DNA from: Streptomyces sp. TLI_171
GTDB taxonomy: Bacteria; Actinomycetota; Actinomycetes; Streptomycetales; Streptomycetaceae
Length of the DNA: 64,000 nt
Assembly (NCBI RefSeq): GCF_003610255.1
Contig: NZ_RAPS01000001.1
Location: 5,731,001 to 5,795,000, forward strand
Reading direction: 5' to 3'
Shown: positions 35,336-44,455 of the stretch, piece after piece
Position numbering within the stretch: the first letter of the stretch is position 1
Layout: the number at the start of each line of letters is the position of its first letter
Notes under the pieces: generated by a model
What the model was told of the DNA's origin: nothing
Databases searched by the model: none
What the model saw: the letters and a program-made list of their open reading frames with translations, nothing else
Translations under genes and position numbers: made by a program

Positions 35336-36055
35336 TTGAGCCGCTCGGTACTGGTCACCGGAGGTAACCGGGGCATCGGCCTGGCAATCGCCCAGAGCTT
35401 CGCCGAGGCGGGCGACAAGGTCGCCATCACCAGCCGCAACGGCGAGGTCCCTGCGGAACTCGCCAAGTACGACGTCCTCGCCGTCCGCGCCGACATCACC
35501 GACGCCGAGCAGGTCGACGCCGCCTTCACCGAGATCGAGGCCGCGCACGGCCCGGTCGAGGTCCTGGTCGCCAACGCCGGCATCACCAAGGACACCCTGC
35601 TGCTGCGGATGTCGGAGGACGACTTCACCTCCGTGCTGGACACCAACCTCACCGGCACCTTCCGGGTGATCAAGCGCGCCGCCGCGAAGCTGCTGCGCGC
35701 CCGGAAGGGCAGCATCGTGCTGATCTCCTCCGTCGTCGGCCTCAGCGGCTCGGCCGGGCAGGCCAACTACGCCGCCTCCAAGGCCGGCCTGGTCGGCCTG
35801 GCCCGCTCGCTCGCCCGCGAGTTCGGCCCGCGCAACATCACCGTCAACGTGGTGGCGCCCGGCTTCGTCGACACCGACATGACCGCGGTGCTCAGCGACG
35901 AGCGCCGCAAGGAGATCGTCTCCGACGTCCCGCTGGGCCGTTACGCCGCCCCCGCCGAGATCGCCTCGGCCGTGCGGTTCCTGGCCTCCGAGGAGGCCGC
36001 GTACATCACTGGAGCCGTCATTCCCGTGGACGGCGGATTGGGCATGGGGAACTGA
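35336..36055 (+). CDS. fabG: 3-oxoacyl-ACP reductase FabG
   Basis: A 239-aa SDR with TGGNRGIG near 8, NAG near 82, the Ser-Tyr-Lys triad (SSVVGLSG, YAASK) and the PGFVDTDMT loop. It reduces 3-oxoacyl-ACP in type II fatty acid synthesis. The TTG start follows AGAGAGGTGG; no ATG/GTG in frame fits. The ATG of fabI lies 2 bp after its stop. Confidence 0.95.
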   Translation: MSRSVLVTGGNRGIGLAIAQSFAEAGDKVAITSRNGEVPAELAKYDVLAVRADITDAEQVDAAFTEIEAAHGPVEVLVANAGITKDTLLLRMSEDDFTSVLDTNLTGTFRVIKRAAAKLLRARKGSIVLISSVVGLSGSAGQANYAASKAGLVGLARSLAREFGPRNITVNVVAPGFVDTDMTAVLSDERRKEIVSDVPLGRYAAPAEIASAVRFLASEEAAYITGAVIPVDGGLGMGN

Positions 36056-36057
36056 CC

Positions 36058-36825
36058 ATGACTGGAATTCTCGAAGGCAAGCGCATCCTGATCACCGGTG
36101 TGCTGATGGAGTCCTCCATCGCCTTCCACACCGCGAAGCTCGCCCAGGAGCAGGGCGCGGAGATCATCCTCACCGCCTTCCCGCGGCCCAGCCTCACCGA
36201 GCGCATCGCCAAGAAGCTCCCCAAGCCCGTCAAGGTCCTGGAACTCGACGTCTCCAGCGCCGAGCAGCTGGCCGGCATCGCCGACCAGGTCCGCGAGCAC
36301 CTCCCGACCCTGGACGGCGTCGTCCACTCCATCGGCTTCGCGCCGCAGGACGCGCTCGGCGGCAACTTCCTCGACACCCCGTGGGAGTCCGTCGCCACCG
36401 CGATGCAGGTCTCCGCGTACTCGCTGAAGTCGCTCACCACGGCGCTGCTCCCGCTGATGCAGGACGGCGGCTCGGTGGTCGGCCTGACCTTCGACGCACA
36501 GTTCGCCTGGCCGCAGTACGACTGGATGGGCCCGGCCAAGGCCGCCCTGGAGTCGACCAACCGGTACCTCGCCCGCTACCTCGGCGAGCGCGACATCCGG
36601 TGCAACCTGATCTCCGCGGGGCCGATCGGGTCGATGGCCGCTAAGTCGATCCCCGGCTTCTCGGACCTCGCCGCCACCTGGGAGACCCGCTCCCCGCTCA
36701 AGTGGGACCTGTCGGACCCGGAGCCGGCGGGGCGCGGCGTGGTCGCGCTGCTGAGCGACTGGTTCCCGAAGACGACCGGCGAGATCATCCACGTCGACGG
36801 TGGGCTGCACGCCATCGGCGCCTGA
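36058..36825 (+). CDS. fabI: Enoyl-ACP reductase FabI
   Basis: A 255-aa NADH-dependent enoyl-ACP reductase. GVLMESSIAF is the cofactor loop, and the catalytic pair is in YDWMGPAKAALES (YxxMxxxK). It completes the elongation cycle and is the InhA/FabI class targeted by triclosan and isoniazid-type drugs. The fabG-fabI pairing is typical for actinobacteria. Followed by a strong hairpin. Confidence 0.96.
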   Translation: MTGILEGKRILITGVLMESSIAFHTAKLAQEQGAEIILTAFPRPSLTERIAKKLPKPVKVLELDVSSAEQLAGIADQVREHLPTLDGVVHSIGFAPQDALGGNFLDTPWESVATAMQVSAYSLKSLTTALLPLMQDGGSVVGLTFDAQFAWPQYDWMGPAKAALESTNRYLARYLGERDIRCNLISAGPIGSMAAKSIPGFSDLAATWETRSPLKWDLSDPEPAGRGVVALLSDWFPKTTGEIIHVDGGLHAIGA

Positions 36826-36835
36826 CGGCACGCGG

Positions 36836-36867
36836 GGCCCGGGACGCGGAGGCTCGCGTCCCGGGCC
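36836..36867. terminator. Bidirectional terminator, fabI / GntR regulator
   Basis: Perfect 13-bp stem (36836-36848 with 36855-36867, GGCCCGGGACGCG) and loop GAGGCT between the convergent fabI and GntR genes. Confidence 0.85.
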
Positions 36868-36886
36868 TCCGGCGTGTTCCCGCTCG

Positions 36887-37558
36887 TCAGCTCTTCGTCT
36901 TGCAGAAGCCGATGGCGCGGCCCGCCTCGTCGGCGGCCTTCTCGGCGTCGCCCGCGCGGATGGCGTCGAGGATCGCGGTGTGCGGGACCCAGCGGTGGGG
37001 GAGCAGGGCGGGGCCGACGTCGTGGCGGAGGTGGGCGCGGAGGACTTCGCCGAGGTCGGCGTAGACGGCGGCGAGGACGTCGTTGTGGGCGGCCGCCACG
37101 ACGGCCTGGTGGAAGGCGGCGTCGGCCTGGATGAAGTCCTCGGGGTCGCCGGCGTGCCAGGCGGCGTCGCGGCGTTCCAGGGCCGCGGCGAGCAGTTCGA
37201 GGTCGCGCGGGGTGCGGCGGAGGGCAGCGAAGCCGGCGGCGGAGGTCTCCAGGGTGGCGCGGAGTTCGGCCACCTGGTCCTGGTCGGCGTCGGCGAAGCG
37301 GCGGTGCATGACGCCGGCGAGCTCGCTGGTGGCGAGCACGTAGGTGCCGGAGCCCTGGCGGATGTCGAGCAGCCCGTTGTGGGCGAGGGCGCGGACGGCC
37401 TCGCGGACGGTGTTGCGGGCGACGCCGAGCTGGTCGACGAGCTCGGCCTCGGTGGGGATGCGTGATCCCACCGGCCACTCGCCGGAGGTGATCTGGGCCC
37501 GGAGCTGAGCGATCACCTGGTCGGCGAGCGGGGTGCGGCGAGTGGTCGACAGCGCCAA
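36887..37558 (-). CDS. GntR-family regulator, FadR/FCD subfamily
   Basis: A 223-aa regulator. Winged helix at about 10-75 (GSRIPTEAELVDQLGVARNT, REAVRALAHNGLL), then an FCD all-helical ligand domain with metal-site residues (DAAFHQAVV, HDV, HTAILDAI). The TTG start at 37558 has AAGGAG 7 nt upstream. It is divergent from a CynX-type transporter gene, which it probably controls; ligand unknown. Confidence 0.9.
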   Translation of the reverse strand: MALSTTRRTPLADQVIAQLRAQITSGEWPVGSRIPTEAELVDQLGVARNTVREAVRALAHNGLLDIRQGSGTYVLATSELAGVMHRRFADADQDQVAELRATLETSAAGFAALRRTPRDLELLAAALERRDAAWHAGDPEDFIQADAAFHQAVVAAAHNDVLAAVYADLGEVLRAHLRHDVGPALLPHRWVPHTAILDAIRAGDAEKAADEAGRAIGFCKTKS

Positions 37559-37636
37559 GGTCGGGCTCCTTCTGTGGTCAAGGTCATCAGAATACCCGGA
37601 TGCGGTAAGTCATCCCATGATTCTATGATTGCGCCC
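37559..37636. promoter_or_regulatory. Divergent GntR / transporter promoter region
   Basis: 78-bp intergenic region. On the plus strand TATGAT (37624-37629) ends 7 nt before the transporter ATG, suggesting a leaderless transcript. TCATCCCATGA (37611-37621) is a short inverted repeat placed like a GntR operator. Confidence 0.4.
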
Positions 37637-38905
37637 ATGTCTACCGCAGCAGAGCACTCCGCCACCGGAACCGAGAGCCGCCCGGCCCCCGCGACACCCG
37701 CGCCTCCCGCGGTCCGCGCCGGCGGGGCCGTGCTGCTCGCCGTCGCGGTGGCCGCCGCCGCGGTCAACCTGCGGCCGGTGGTGACCAGTCTTGGCGCGCT
37801 GCTCGACCCGGTCCGCGAGGGCCTGGGCATGAGCGCCACCATGGCGGGCCTGCTCGCCGCGGTGCCGCCGCTGTGCTTCGCGGTGCTGGGCGTCGCCGCG
37901 CCGGGCCTGGCCCGCCGGCTGGGCCCGATCACGGTGGTGACGGCCGCCATCGGCGCGATCGCCGCGGGCGTGCTGGCCCGCTCGTTCACCGGCTCGGCCG
38001 TGGTGTTCCTGCTGCTGACGGCGCTGGCGCTGGCCGGGGTGGCGCTGGCCAACGTGCTGCTGCCGGTGGTGATCAAGCGGTACTTCCCGGACCGGGTGGC
38101 CCCGATGATCGGCCTGTACTCGATGGCGCTGTCGGTGGGCACCGCGCTGGCCGCCGCGACCACCGTGCCGCTGACCGACGCGCTGGGCGGCAGCTGGCGG
38201 ATCGGCCTGGGGGTGTGGGGCCTGCTGGCGGTGGCCGCCCTGGTGCTGTGGCTGACGGTGGTGTTCCTGCGGCGGGAGAAGGGCGCCGGGTCGGCCGGGG
38301 CGGCGGCCGTGCAGGCGAAGCTGCCGATCCTGCGCAGCCGCACCGCGTGGGCGCTGGCCGCGTTCTTCGGCCTGCAGTCCACCAGCGCGTACAGCGCGAT
38401 GGGCTGGCTGCCGAAGATCTACCACGACGCCGGCGTCTCGGAGGAGGCGTCCGGGGTGCTGCTGGCCGTGGTGATGGCGGTCAGCGTGCCGGTGTCCTTC
38501 CTGCTGCCGAACCTGGCGGCGCGCCGCGGCGACCAGCGGCTGTACGTGGTGGTGCTCGGCCTGTGCGGGATCGCCGGCTTCCTCGGGCTGATGCTCGCCG
38601 CCGGGACGGTGCCGTGGCTGTGGGCGGTCCTGGTGGGCCTGTCGATGTGCGCGTTCCCGCTGGCGCTGACCATGCTCGGCCTGCGGGCCCGCACCCCCGG
38701 CGGGGTGACCCAGCTGTCGGCGTTCGCGCAGAGCCTGGGCTACCTGATCTCCATCCCGGGCCCGATCCTGATGGGCGCGCTCTACCAGAGCACCGGCCAG
38801 TGGTACCTGCCGCTGGGCCTGCTGGCGCTGCTGCTGGTGCCGCAGATGCTGGTCGGCCTGCGGGCGGCCAGGGCCCGGCACATCGAGGACGAGGCCGTGG
38901 TCTAG
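37637..38905 (+). CDS. MFS transporter, CynX/NimT family
   Basis: A 422-aa, 12-helix major facilitator. NLRPVVTSLGALLDP after the first helix and the MIGLYSMALSVG segment are typical of the CynX/NimT group, which includes cyanate and nitroimidazole-related transporters. Substrate cannot be told. Its small partner gene follows after 10 bp. Confidence 0.9.
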   Translation: MSTAAEHSATGTESRPAPATPAPPAVRAGGAVLLAVAVAAAAVNLRPVVTSLGALLDPVREGLGMSATMAGLLAAVPPLCFAVLGVAAPGLARRLGPITVVTAAIGAIAAGVLARSFTGSAVVFLLLTALALAGVALANVLLPVVIKRYFPDRVAPMIGLYSMALSVGTALAAATTVPLTDALGGSWRIGLGVWGLLAVAALVLWLTVVFLRREKGAGSAGAAAVQAKLPILRSRTAWALAAFFGLQSTSAYSAMGWLPKIYHDAGVSEEASGVLLAVVMAVSVPVSFLLPNLAARRGDQRLYVVVLGLCGIAGFLGLMLAAGTVPWLWAVLVGLSMCAFPLALTMLGLRARTPGGVTQLSAFAQSLGYLISIPGPILMGALYQSTGQWYLPLGLLALLLVPQMLVGLRAARARHIEDEAVV

Positions 38906-38915
38906 GCTCGTCGGC

Positions 38916-39038
38916 ATGCCAGTACTCGACCCGAACCCGCAGAACGGCCAGAAGAAGCTGTTGCAGATGCTCGGCCTGATCGCCGGCATCGTGGTGGTGA
39001 TCTCGATCCTCGCGGTGGTCGCGAACAACATGGGCTGA
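38916..39038 (+). CDS. SGM_5486-family transporter-associated small protein
   Basis: A 40-aa protein beginning MPVLDPNPQNGQKKLL, with one helix (LGLIAGIVVVISILAVVA). This is the SGM_5486 family usually encoded next to CynX-type transporters. TAGGCT ends 7 nt before the ATG, so it may have its own leaderless promoter. Confidence 0.85.
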   Translation: MPVLDPNPQNGQKKLLQMLGLIAGIVVVISILAVVANNMG

Positions 39039-39138
39039 CCCGCCCGCACGTGCGGGCCCGGGGCAGTCGCCACCCCTGCGGGTGGCAGCTTCCCGGAGCA
39101 CGCGACCGGGCGGCGGTTTTCTGCGAAGCTCTAGGGGT

Positions 39139-39666
39139 ATGAGCGCCGACACTCCTCGTAGGATCATCGTTCTCCGCCACGCCCGGGCCGACTGGCCCAA
39201 CCAGGTCAGCGACCACGACCGCCCGCTCGCCGACCGCGGGCGCGGCCAGGCGTCCGACGCGGGCCGCTGGCTGGCGGACTCCCGGGTCAACCCGGACCAC
39301 GTGCTGTGCTCCACCGCCCTGCGCACCCGGGAGACCTGGAAGCTGGTCGCCCACGAGTTGCCCAAGCGGCCCCGGAAGACGGTCTACGAGGACCGGGTGT
39401 ACGAGGCCCAGCCCGGCCAGCTGATCGAGGTCATCCAGGAGACCCCGGACGACCACCACGACCTGCTGCTGATCGGCCACAACCCGGGCGTGCTCGGCCT
39501 GACCCAGGTGCTGGCCGGCGACGAGGGCGACGTGGAGGCGCTCAACCGGCTGCGGCTGAACGGCTTCCCGCCGGCCGCGGTGGCGGTGCTCAGCCTGGAC
39601 GGCCCGTGGAAGCTGGTCGAGCCCGGCGTGGCCCGGCTGGACTCGTACTTCATGCCGCAGGACTGA
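39139..39666 (+). CDS. SixA-like histidine phosphatase
   Basis: A 175-aa histidine-phosphatase-superfamily protein with the catalytic LRHARADW near 13, R/E region TRETWKLV and the second His in LIGHNPGVLG. Relatives are phosphohistidine phosphatases. Monocistronic, followed by a very strong hairpin. Confidence 0.9.
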   Translation: MSADTPRRIIVLRHARADWPNQVSDHDRPLADRGRGQASDAGRWLADSRVNPDHVLCSTALRTRETWKLVAHELPKRPRKTVYEDRVYEAQPGQLIEVIQETPDDHHDLLLIGHNPGVLGLTQVLAGDEGDVEALNRLRLNGFPPAAVAVLSLDGPWKLVEPGVARLDSYFMPQD

Positions 39667-39681
39667 ACCGGCGTCCGGCAA

Positions 39682-39722
39682 GCGGAAGGGGCGGGGTCCG
39701 TCGCGGACCCCGCCCCTTCCGC
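39682..39722. terminator. Bidirectional terminator, SixA-like / serB
   Basis: Perfect 19-bp stem (39682-39700 with 39704-39722, GCGGAAGGGGCGGGGTCCG) with a 3-nt TCG loop, between convergent genes. Confidence 0.9.
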
Positions 39723-39726
39723 ACGC

Positions 39727-40989
39727 TCAGTCCTCGGTGGGCGTGCCGTCCAGCTCGTCGGCCGCCTCGACCTCCTCGCGGGTGACGCCCAGCAGATACA
39801 GCACGGTGTCCAGGAACGGCACGTTGACGGCCGTGTCGGCCTGCTGGCGGACCACCGGCTTGGCGTTGAATGCCACGCCCAGGCCGGCCGCGTTCAGCAT
39901 GTCCAGGTCGTTGGCGCCGTCGCCGATCGCCACCGTCTGCTCCAGCGGCACCCCCGCGCGCTCGGCGAAGCGGGCCAGCCAGCGGGCCTTGCCGGCCCGG
40001 TCGACGATCTCGCCGGTCACCCGGCCGGTGAACTTCCCGTCCTCGACCTCCAGGGTGTTGGCCGCCGCGAAGTCCAGGCCCAGCCGCTCCACCAGGTGGT
40101 CGGTGACCTGGGTGAAGCCGCCGGAGACGATCGCCACCTGGTAGCCCAGCCGCTTCAGGGTGCGGATCAGAGTGCGGGCGCCCGGGGTGAGCCGGACCTC
40201 GGCGCGGACCTTCTCGGTGACGTCGGCGTCCAGCCCGGCCAGCAGCGCGACCCGGGCGCGCAGCGACTCGGCGAAGTCCAGCTCGCCGCGCATCGCCTGC
40301 TCGGTCACCGCGGCGACCTGCTCCTCGCAGCCCGCGTGGGCGGCGAACAGCTCGATCACCTCGTCCTGGATCAGCGTGGAGTCGACGTCCATCACGATCA
40401 GCCGCTTGGCCCGCCGGTGCAGGCCGGAGCGGACCACCGCGATGTCCACCCGCTGGGCGGCGGCCTCCGCGGCCAGCACGCCGCGCAGCTCCTCGGTGGG
40501 CACGCCGGAGATGGTCAACTCCACCGCCGTCACCGGATACTTGGCGAGGCGGAAGACCCGGTCGATGTTGCCGCCGGTCTCCGACACCCGGGTGGACAGC
40601 GCCGCCACCGCGGCCGCCGTCAGCGGGTGGCCGAGCACCGTGACGTGCGAGCGGCCCTCGCCGCGCGAACGGTTGTCGCCGGTGCCGGAGATGACCTCGG
40701 CCTGGAGCTTGTGCTCCTCCGCCCAGCGGTGCACGGTGACCCGCAGCGCGCCCTCGGCGCCGGCCGCGGGCGGGGGAGTGACCAGGGCGCACAGCGTTAT
40801 CCGGCCACGGGTGACCACCTGCTCGATGTCGATCACCTCGACGCCGAAGCCGGCGAGCTGGCCGAACAGGCCCGCGGTGATGCCGGGGCGGTCCTTGCCG
40901 AACACCTTGACCAGCAGCGTGCGCTCGGCGTCCGTGCTCACGGGCGGCGCGGCGGAAAGGGCCTGAGCGGCCGGATCTGTTGCGTTCAT
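39727..40989 (-). CDS. serB: Phosphoserine phosphatase SerB
   Basis: A 420-aa protein with ACT regulatory domains in the N-terminal half (FGKDRPGITAGLFGQL near 30) and a HAD phosphatase domain with DVDSTLI near 187, SGGF and GDGANDLDML. It makes L-serine from phosphoserine. Of possible interest, the NRPS operon 11-28 kb is predicted to use Ser, but the two loci are not linked. Confidence 0.94.
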   Translation of the reverse strand: MNATDPAAQALSAAPPVSTDAERTLLVKVFGKDRPGITAGLFGQLAGFGVEVIDIEQVVTRGRITLCALVTPPPAAGAEGALRVTVHRWAEEHKLQAEVISGTGDNRSRGEGRSHVTVLGHPLTAAAVAALSTRVSETGGNIDRVFRLAKYPVTAVELTISGVPTEELRGVLAAEAAAQRVDIAVVRSGLHRRAKRLIVMDVDSTLIQDEVIELFAAHAGCEEQVAAVTEQAMRGELDFAESLRARVALLAGLDADVTEKVRAEVRLTPGARTLIRTLKRLGYQVAIVSGGFTQVTDHLVERLGLDFAAANTLEVEDGKFTGRVTGEIVDRAGKARWLARFAERAGVPLEQTVAIGDGANDLDMLNAAGLGVAFNAKPVVRQQADTAVNVPFLDTVLYLLGVTREEVEAADELDGTPTED

Positions 40990-41047
40990 GGTGGCACCCA
41001 CGCTACCCGGCCGACCCCCGCGCCGACCGCACCCGTCCGCCCCGTGG

Positions 41048-41080
41048 GACGCCCGCCGGACGCCCGTCCGACGCCCGCCG
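41048..41080. repeat. Three tandem 11-bp units
   Basis: GACGCCCGCCG / GACGCCCGTCC / GACGCCCGCCG in the 202-bp gap between the divergent serB and FHA-ABC genes. Possibly an operator array; no other element is clear. Confidence 0.6.
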
Positions 41081-41191
41081 GACACCGTGACCGACCCGCC
41101 ACAGGGGCCGTGACCTTGTTGCCGAGGGGTCACAGTCGAGCGGCCCGACTTCCGAGTACACCTGCGGGACTGGAATGATTCCCCCCGTCAG

Positions 41192-43903
41192 ATGCAACAT
41201 CCTGGGGGACCGGAGAGCGGGGCGGGCGGAGAGTTGCCGCAACTCGTACTTGAAATCGACGGCCGGCAGCGGGTACTTGAGCCCGGCCGCGCCTACACCA
41301 TCGGCCGTGACCCGGCGTCGGACTTCCCGTTCGACGACGCCAGGGTCTCCTGGCGGCACGCCAGCCTGACCTTCGACGGCACGGCCTGGCAGCTCGCCGA
41401 CCACGGCTCGACCAACGGCAGCTTCGTGGCCGGCGCGCGGGTCGCGCAGACCGCCGTCCACCCCGGCACGGTGATCCACCTGGGCAACGGCCAGAACGGG
41501 CCGCGGCTGGCGTTCACCGCGCCCGCCGCCGCGCAGCCCGCGGACATCCACGAGGCCGCCACCAGCCGGGCGCCCGGCCCCGGCCCGCAGCAGGGCCAGG
41601 CGCCGTTCCAGCAGCCGCCGTTCGGCCCCGGGCCGGCCGCGCAGCCGCCGCAGGGCCACCGGCCGCCGCCGGTCGAGCAGCCGATCCCGCAGGGCTGGGA
41701 CGCCCCCACCCCGCGGCCCGGCTTCCCGCAGCAGCAGGGCTTCCAGGCCCCGCCCGCCGCGGTGCCGCCGCAGGCCCAGCCGCCGTTCCAGCCGGCCCAG
41801 CCGCCGCACCCGCAGCCGCCGCACCCGCAGCCGCCGCACCCGCAGCATCCGCAGCACGGCCAGCAGCCCGCCCCGGTCGGCGGCCTCGGCAACCCGACGA
41901 TGATCCGCAGCCTGGTCGGCGGCCGGACCATCCGGATCGGCCGCGCCCTCGACAACGACATCGTGGTCTCCGACCTGCAGGTCTCCCGGCACCACGCCGA
42001 GCTGCGCCAACTTCCTGACAGCCGCTGGGAGATCGTCGACCTCGGCAGCCACAACGGGATCTTCCTCAACGGCCAGCCGACCCGCCGCCAGCTGATGGGC
42101 CCGCAGGACCGGCTGACCGTCGGCCACTCCTCCTTCGTGCTGGTCGGCGACCAGCTGCAGGAGTTCGTCGACAACGGCGCCGTCACCTTCTCCGCCCACC
42201 ACCTGACCGTCGAGGTCGACTTCAAGGGCGGCAAGAAGGTCCTGCTCAACGACGTCAGCTTCGCCGTCCCGGAGAAGTCCCTGGTCGCGGTGATCGGCCC
42301 GTCCGGCTCCGGCAAGTCCACCCTGCTGCGCGCCCTCACCGGCTACCGCCCCGCCGACCGCGGCGACGTGCTGTACGACGGCCGCAACCTGTACCGCCAG
42401 TTCGCCGAACTGCGCTCGCGGATCGGCCTGGTGCCGCAGTCGGAGATCCTGCACAAGGAACTCACCGTCCGCAACGGCCTCAAGTACGCCGCGCAGCTGC
42501 GCTTCCCCGGCGACACCGAGGCCGCCGAGCGCAACCGCCGGATCGACGAGGTGCTGTACGAACTGCGCCTCGACAAGCGCGCCGACAACCGGATCACCGC
42601 GCTCTCCGGCGGCCAGCAGAAGCGCGTCTCGGTCGCCCTGGAGCTGCTCACCAAGCCCTCGCTGATCTTCCTGGACGAGCCGACCTCCGGCCTCGACCCG
42701 GGCATGGACCGCGAGGTCATGCAGACCCTGCGCGGTCTCGCCGACGACGGCCGCACCGTGCTGGTGGTCACCCACTCGGTGGCCGAACTCGCGCTCTGCG
42801 ACCGCCTGCTGGTGATGGCCCCCGGCGGTTCGGTGGCGTACTTCGGCCCGCCCGCCGAGGCCCTGCACTTCTTCGGCTACGAGACCTGGGCGGACGTCTT
42901 CCAGGCGTTCGAGAACTACCCGGACCACGACTGGGCCGGCCGCTACCGCAACTCGGTGCACTACCAGCAGTACTCGGCCAACGTGGACGCCGCGGTCTCG
43001 CAGGCCGCCCAGCCCAACGCGGTCGCCCAGCTGCGCCCGCCGAAGCCGCAGAGCTGGGGCTCCCAGCTGTGGACGCTGATCCGCCGCTACCTGTCGGTGA
43101 TCGCCTCCGACCGCGGCTTCATCGCGCTGTCGCTGCTGCTGCCACTGGTGCTCGGCGCGGTGTCCGCGGTGATCCCCGACAAGTGCGGCCTGGCGCCCTG
43201 CGCCAACGGCCGCAACGACGTCGCCCGGCTGATCCTGATGGTCGTCGCGTTCTCCGCCTGCCTGTCCGGCTCGGCGAACTCGGTCCGCGAGCTGATCAAG
43301 GAACGGGCGATCTACGAACGTGAACGCGCCACCGGGCTCTCCCGGACGGCGTACCTCACCTCGAAGATCATCGTGCTGGGCGCGATCAGCTTCCTGCAGG
43401 GCGGCATCATCTCGGCGATCGCCTTCAAGGTCCGCAAGCTGCCCGAGGAGGGCCTGCTGCTGACCCACATGCCCGCCGCCGAGATGGCGATCGGCGTGAT
43501 CCTGCTCAGCTTCACCTCGATGATGGTCGGCCTGGCGATCTCCTCGCTGGTCAAGACCGCCGAGAAGACCATGCCGCTGCTGGTCATGTTCGCCATCGTG
43601 CAGATGGTCTTCACCGGCGCGATCTTCCAGCTCTTCGACAAGCCGGGCCTGGAGCAGTTCGCCTGGCTGATGCCCGCCCGCTGGGGCGTCGCCGCCAGCG
43701 GCAACACCCTGGACCTGGCGCACATCTCCCCGGTGGTGGTCGCCAGGCCGCCGGAGACCGCGCCGATCGACCCGCTGTGGGACCACTCGGTCGGCTTCAT
43801 GATCCTCAACTGGACGGTCATGATCGCCATCGCGGTCGGCCTGGCCTTCGCCATCCAGCGCTTCCAGAAGCGCCACGAGCCGGAGGTCATGCAGAAGGGC
43901 TGA
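41192..43903 (+). CDS. FHA-FHA-ABC transporter half with ABC2-type permease
   Basis: A 903-aa protein. Two FHA phosphothreonine-binding domains (about 25-95, IGRDP and STNGSF; about 240-305, IGRAL and SHNGIFLNG) are separated by a Pro/Gln-rich linker. An ABC ATPase follows (GPSGSGKSTLL near 370, LSGGQQKRV, LIFLDEPTSGLD), then an ABC2 permease with about six helices at the C-terminus. The layout matches Rv1747-type exporters, which are controlled by Ser/Thr kinase phosphorylation bound by FHA. Substrate unknown, likely a lipid or cell-wall component. ATG 41192 has a poor ribosome site. Confidence 0.9.
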   Translation: MQHPGGPESGAGGELPQLVLEIDGRQRVLEPGRAYTIGRDPASDFPFDDARVSWRHASLTFDGTAWQLADHGSTNGSFVAGARVAQTAVHPGTVIHLGNGQNGPRLAFTAPAAAQPADIHEAATSRAPGPGPQQGQAPFQQPPFGPGPAAQPPQGHRPPPVEQPIPQGWDAPTPRPGFPQQQGFQAPPAAVPPQAQPPFQPAQPPHPQPPHPQPPHPQHPQHGQQPAPVGGLGNPTMIRSLVGGRTIRIGRALDNDIVVSDLQVSRHHAELRQLPDSRWEIVDLGSHNGIFLNGQPTRRQLMGPQDRLTVGHSSFVLVGDQLQEFVDNGAVTFSAHHLTVEVDFKGGKKVLLNDVSFAVPEKSLVAVIGPSGSGKSTLLRALTGYRPADRGDVLYDGRNLYRQFAELRSRIGLVPQSEILHKELTVRNGLKYAAQLRFPGDTEAAERNRRIDEVLYELRLDKRADNRITALSGGQQKRVSVALELLTKPSLIFLDEPTSGLDPGMDREVMQTLRGLADDGRTVLVVTHSVAELALCDRLLVMAPGGSVAYFGPPAEALHFFGYETWADVFQAFENYPDHDWAGRYRNSVHYQQYSANVDAAVSQAAQPNAVAQLRPPKPQSWGSQLWTLIRRYLSVIASDRGFIALSLLLPLVLGAVSAVIPDKCGLAPCANGRNDVARLILMVVAFSACLSGSANSVRELIKERAIYERERATGLSRTAYLTSKIIVLGAISFLQGGIISAIAFKVRKLPEEGLLLTHMPAAEMAIGVILLSFTSMMVGLAISSLVKTAEKTMPLLVMFAIVQMVFTGAIFQLFDKPGLEQFAWLMPARWGVAASGNTLDLAHISPVVVARPPETAPIDPLWDHSVGFMILNWTVMIAIAVGLAFAIQRFQKRHEPEVMQKG
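41798..41842 (+). repeat. 15-bp coding repeat in the FHA-ABC linker
   Basis: CAGCCGCCGCACCCG three times in a row, encoding repeated QPPHP units of the linker between the FHA domains. Confidence 0.9.
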
Positions 43904-43924
43904 CACCCGCCCGAGACACCCCCG

Positions 43925-43956
43925 GGGCCGGGGGAGCGGACACGCTCCCCCGGCCC
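43925..43956 (+). terminator. Terminator after the FHA-ABC gene
   Basis: Perfect 14-bp stem (43925-43938 with 43943-43956, GGGCCGGGGGAGCG) and loop GACA, 21 bp past the stop codon. Confidence 0.9.
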
Positions 43957-44025
43957 TGTCGCATCGTCAACTCCTTTTCTGCAAAGCGGTTGTGGCCCGA
44001 CCGGCGGCCTAGCACAATCGGCCCC

Positions 44026-44451
44026 GTGGCCGACTACGTGGAATTCGCGCTCGACCCCGGCGTCTCCGTCCGGGTACGCACGTACCCCGTCCCGGCCGCC
44101 GCCGCGGCGCCGCAGTCCGCGCTGCTCGACGAGGAGGGCGAACTCCCGCCCGGATACGGCGGGGCCGCCCCCGTGGGCATCCCCGCCCGGGCCGCGCACC
44201 AGGTCGCCGAGCTCTCCAGGGAGGCGCTGCGGATCGCGCTCAGCCCGCTCGGACCGCTGCTCCAGGAGGTCCACGACACCCTCGCCGCGGTGCCGAACCG
44301 GCCGCACGAGATCTCCGTCGAGTTCGGCGTGCAGCTCGGCTCCGACCTCAAGCTGGGCATCGTCGGCGGCAGCGCCGAGGCCAGCCTGACCATCGCGGCG
44401 AGCTGGAGACTGGCCGATCCGGCCCCGACCGCCCCCGAAGCGGCGCACTGA
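44026..44451 (+). CDS. Trypsin-co-occurring domain (Trypco1, CU044_2847) protein
   Basis: A 141-aa soluble protein of the CU044_2847/Trypco1 family: DYVEFALDPG start, a central helical stretch, then EISVEFGVQLGSDLKLGIVG and EASLTIAASW. The family is named for sitting beside trypsin-like genes of conflict systems; its role is unknown. GTG start. The next gene starts 4 bp after its stop, so it opens a four-gene operon. Confidence 0.85.
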   Translation: MADYVEFALDPGVSVRVRTYPVPAAAAAPQSALLDEEGELPPGYGGAAPVGIPARAAHQVAELSREALRIALSPLGPLLQEVHDTLAAVPNRPHEISVEFGVQLGSDLKLGIVGGSAEASLTIAASWRLADPAPTAPEAAH

Positions 44452-44455
44452 CCGG

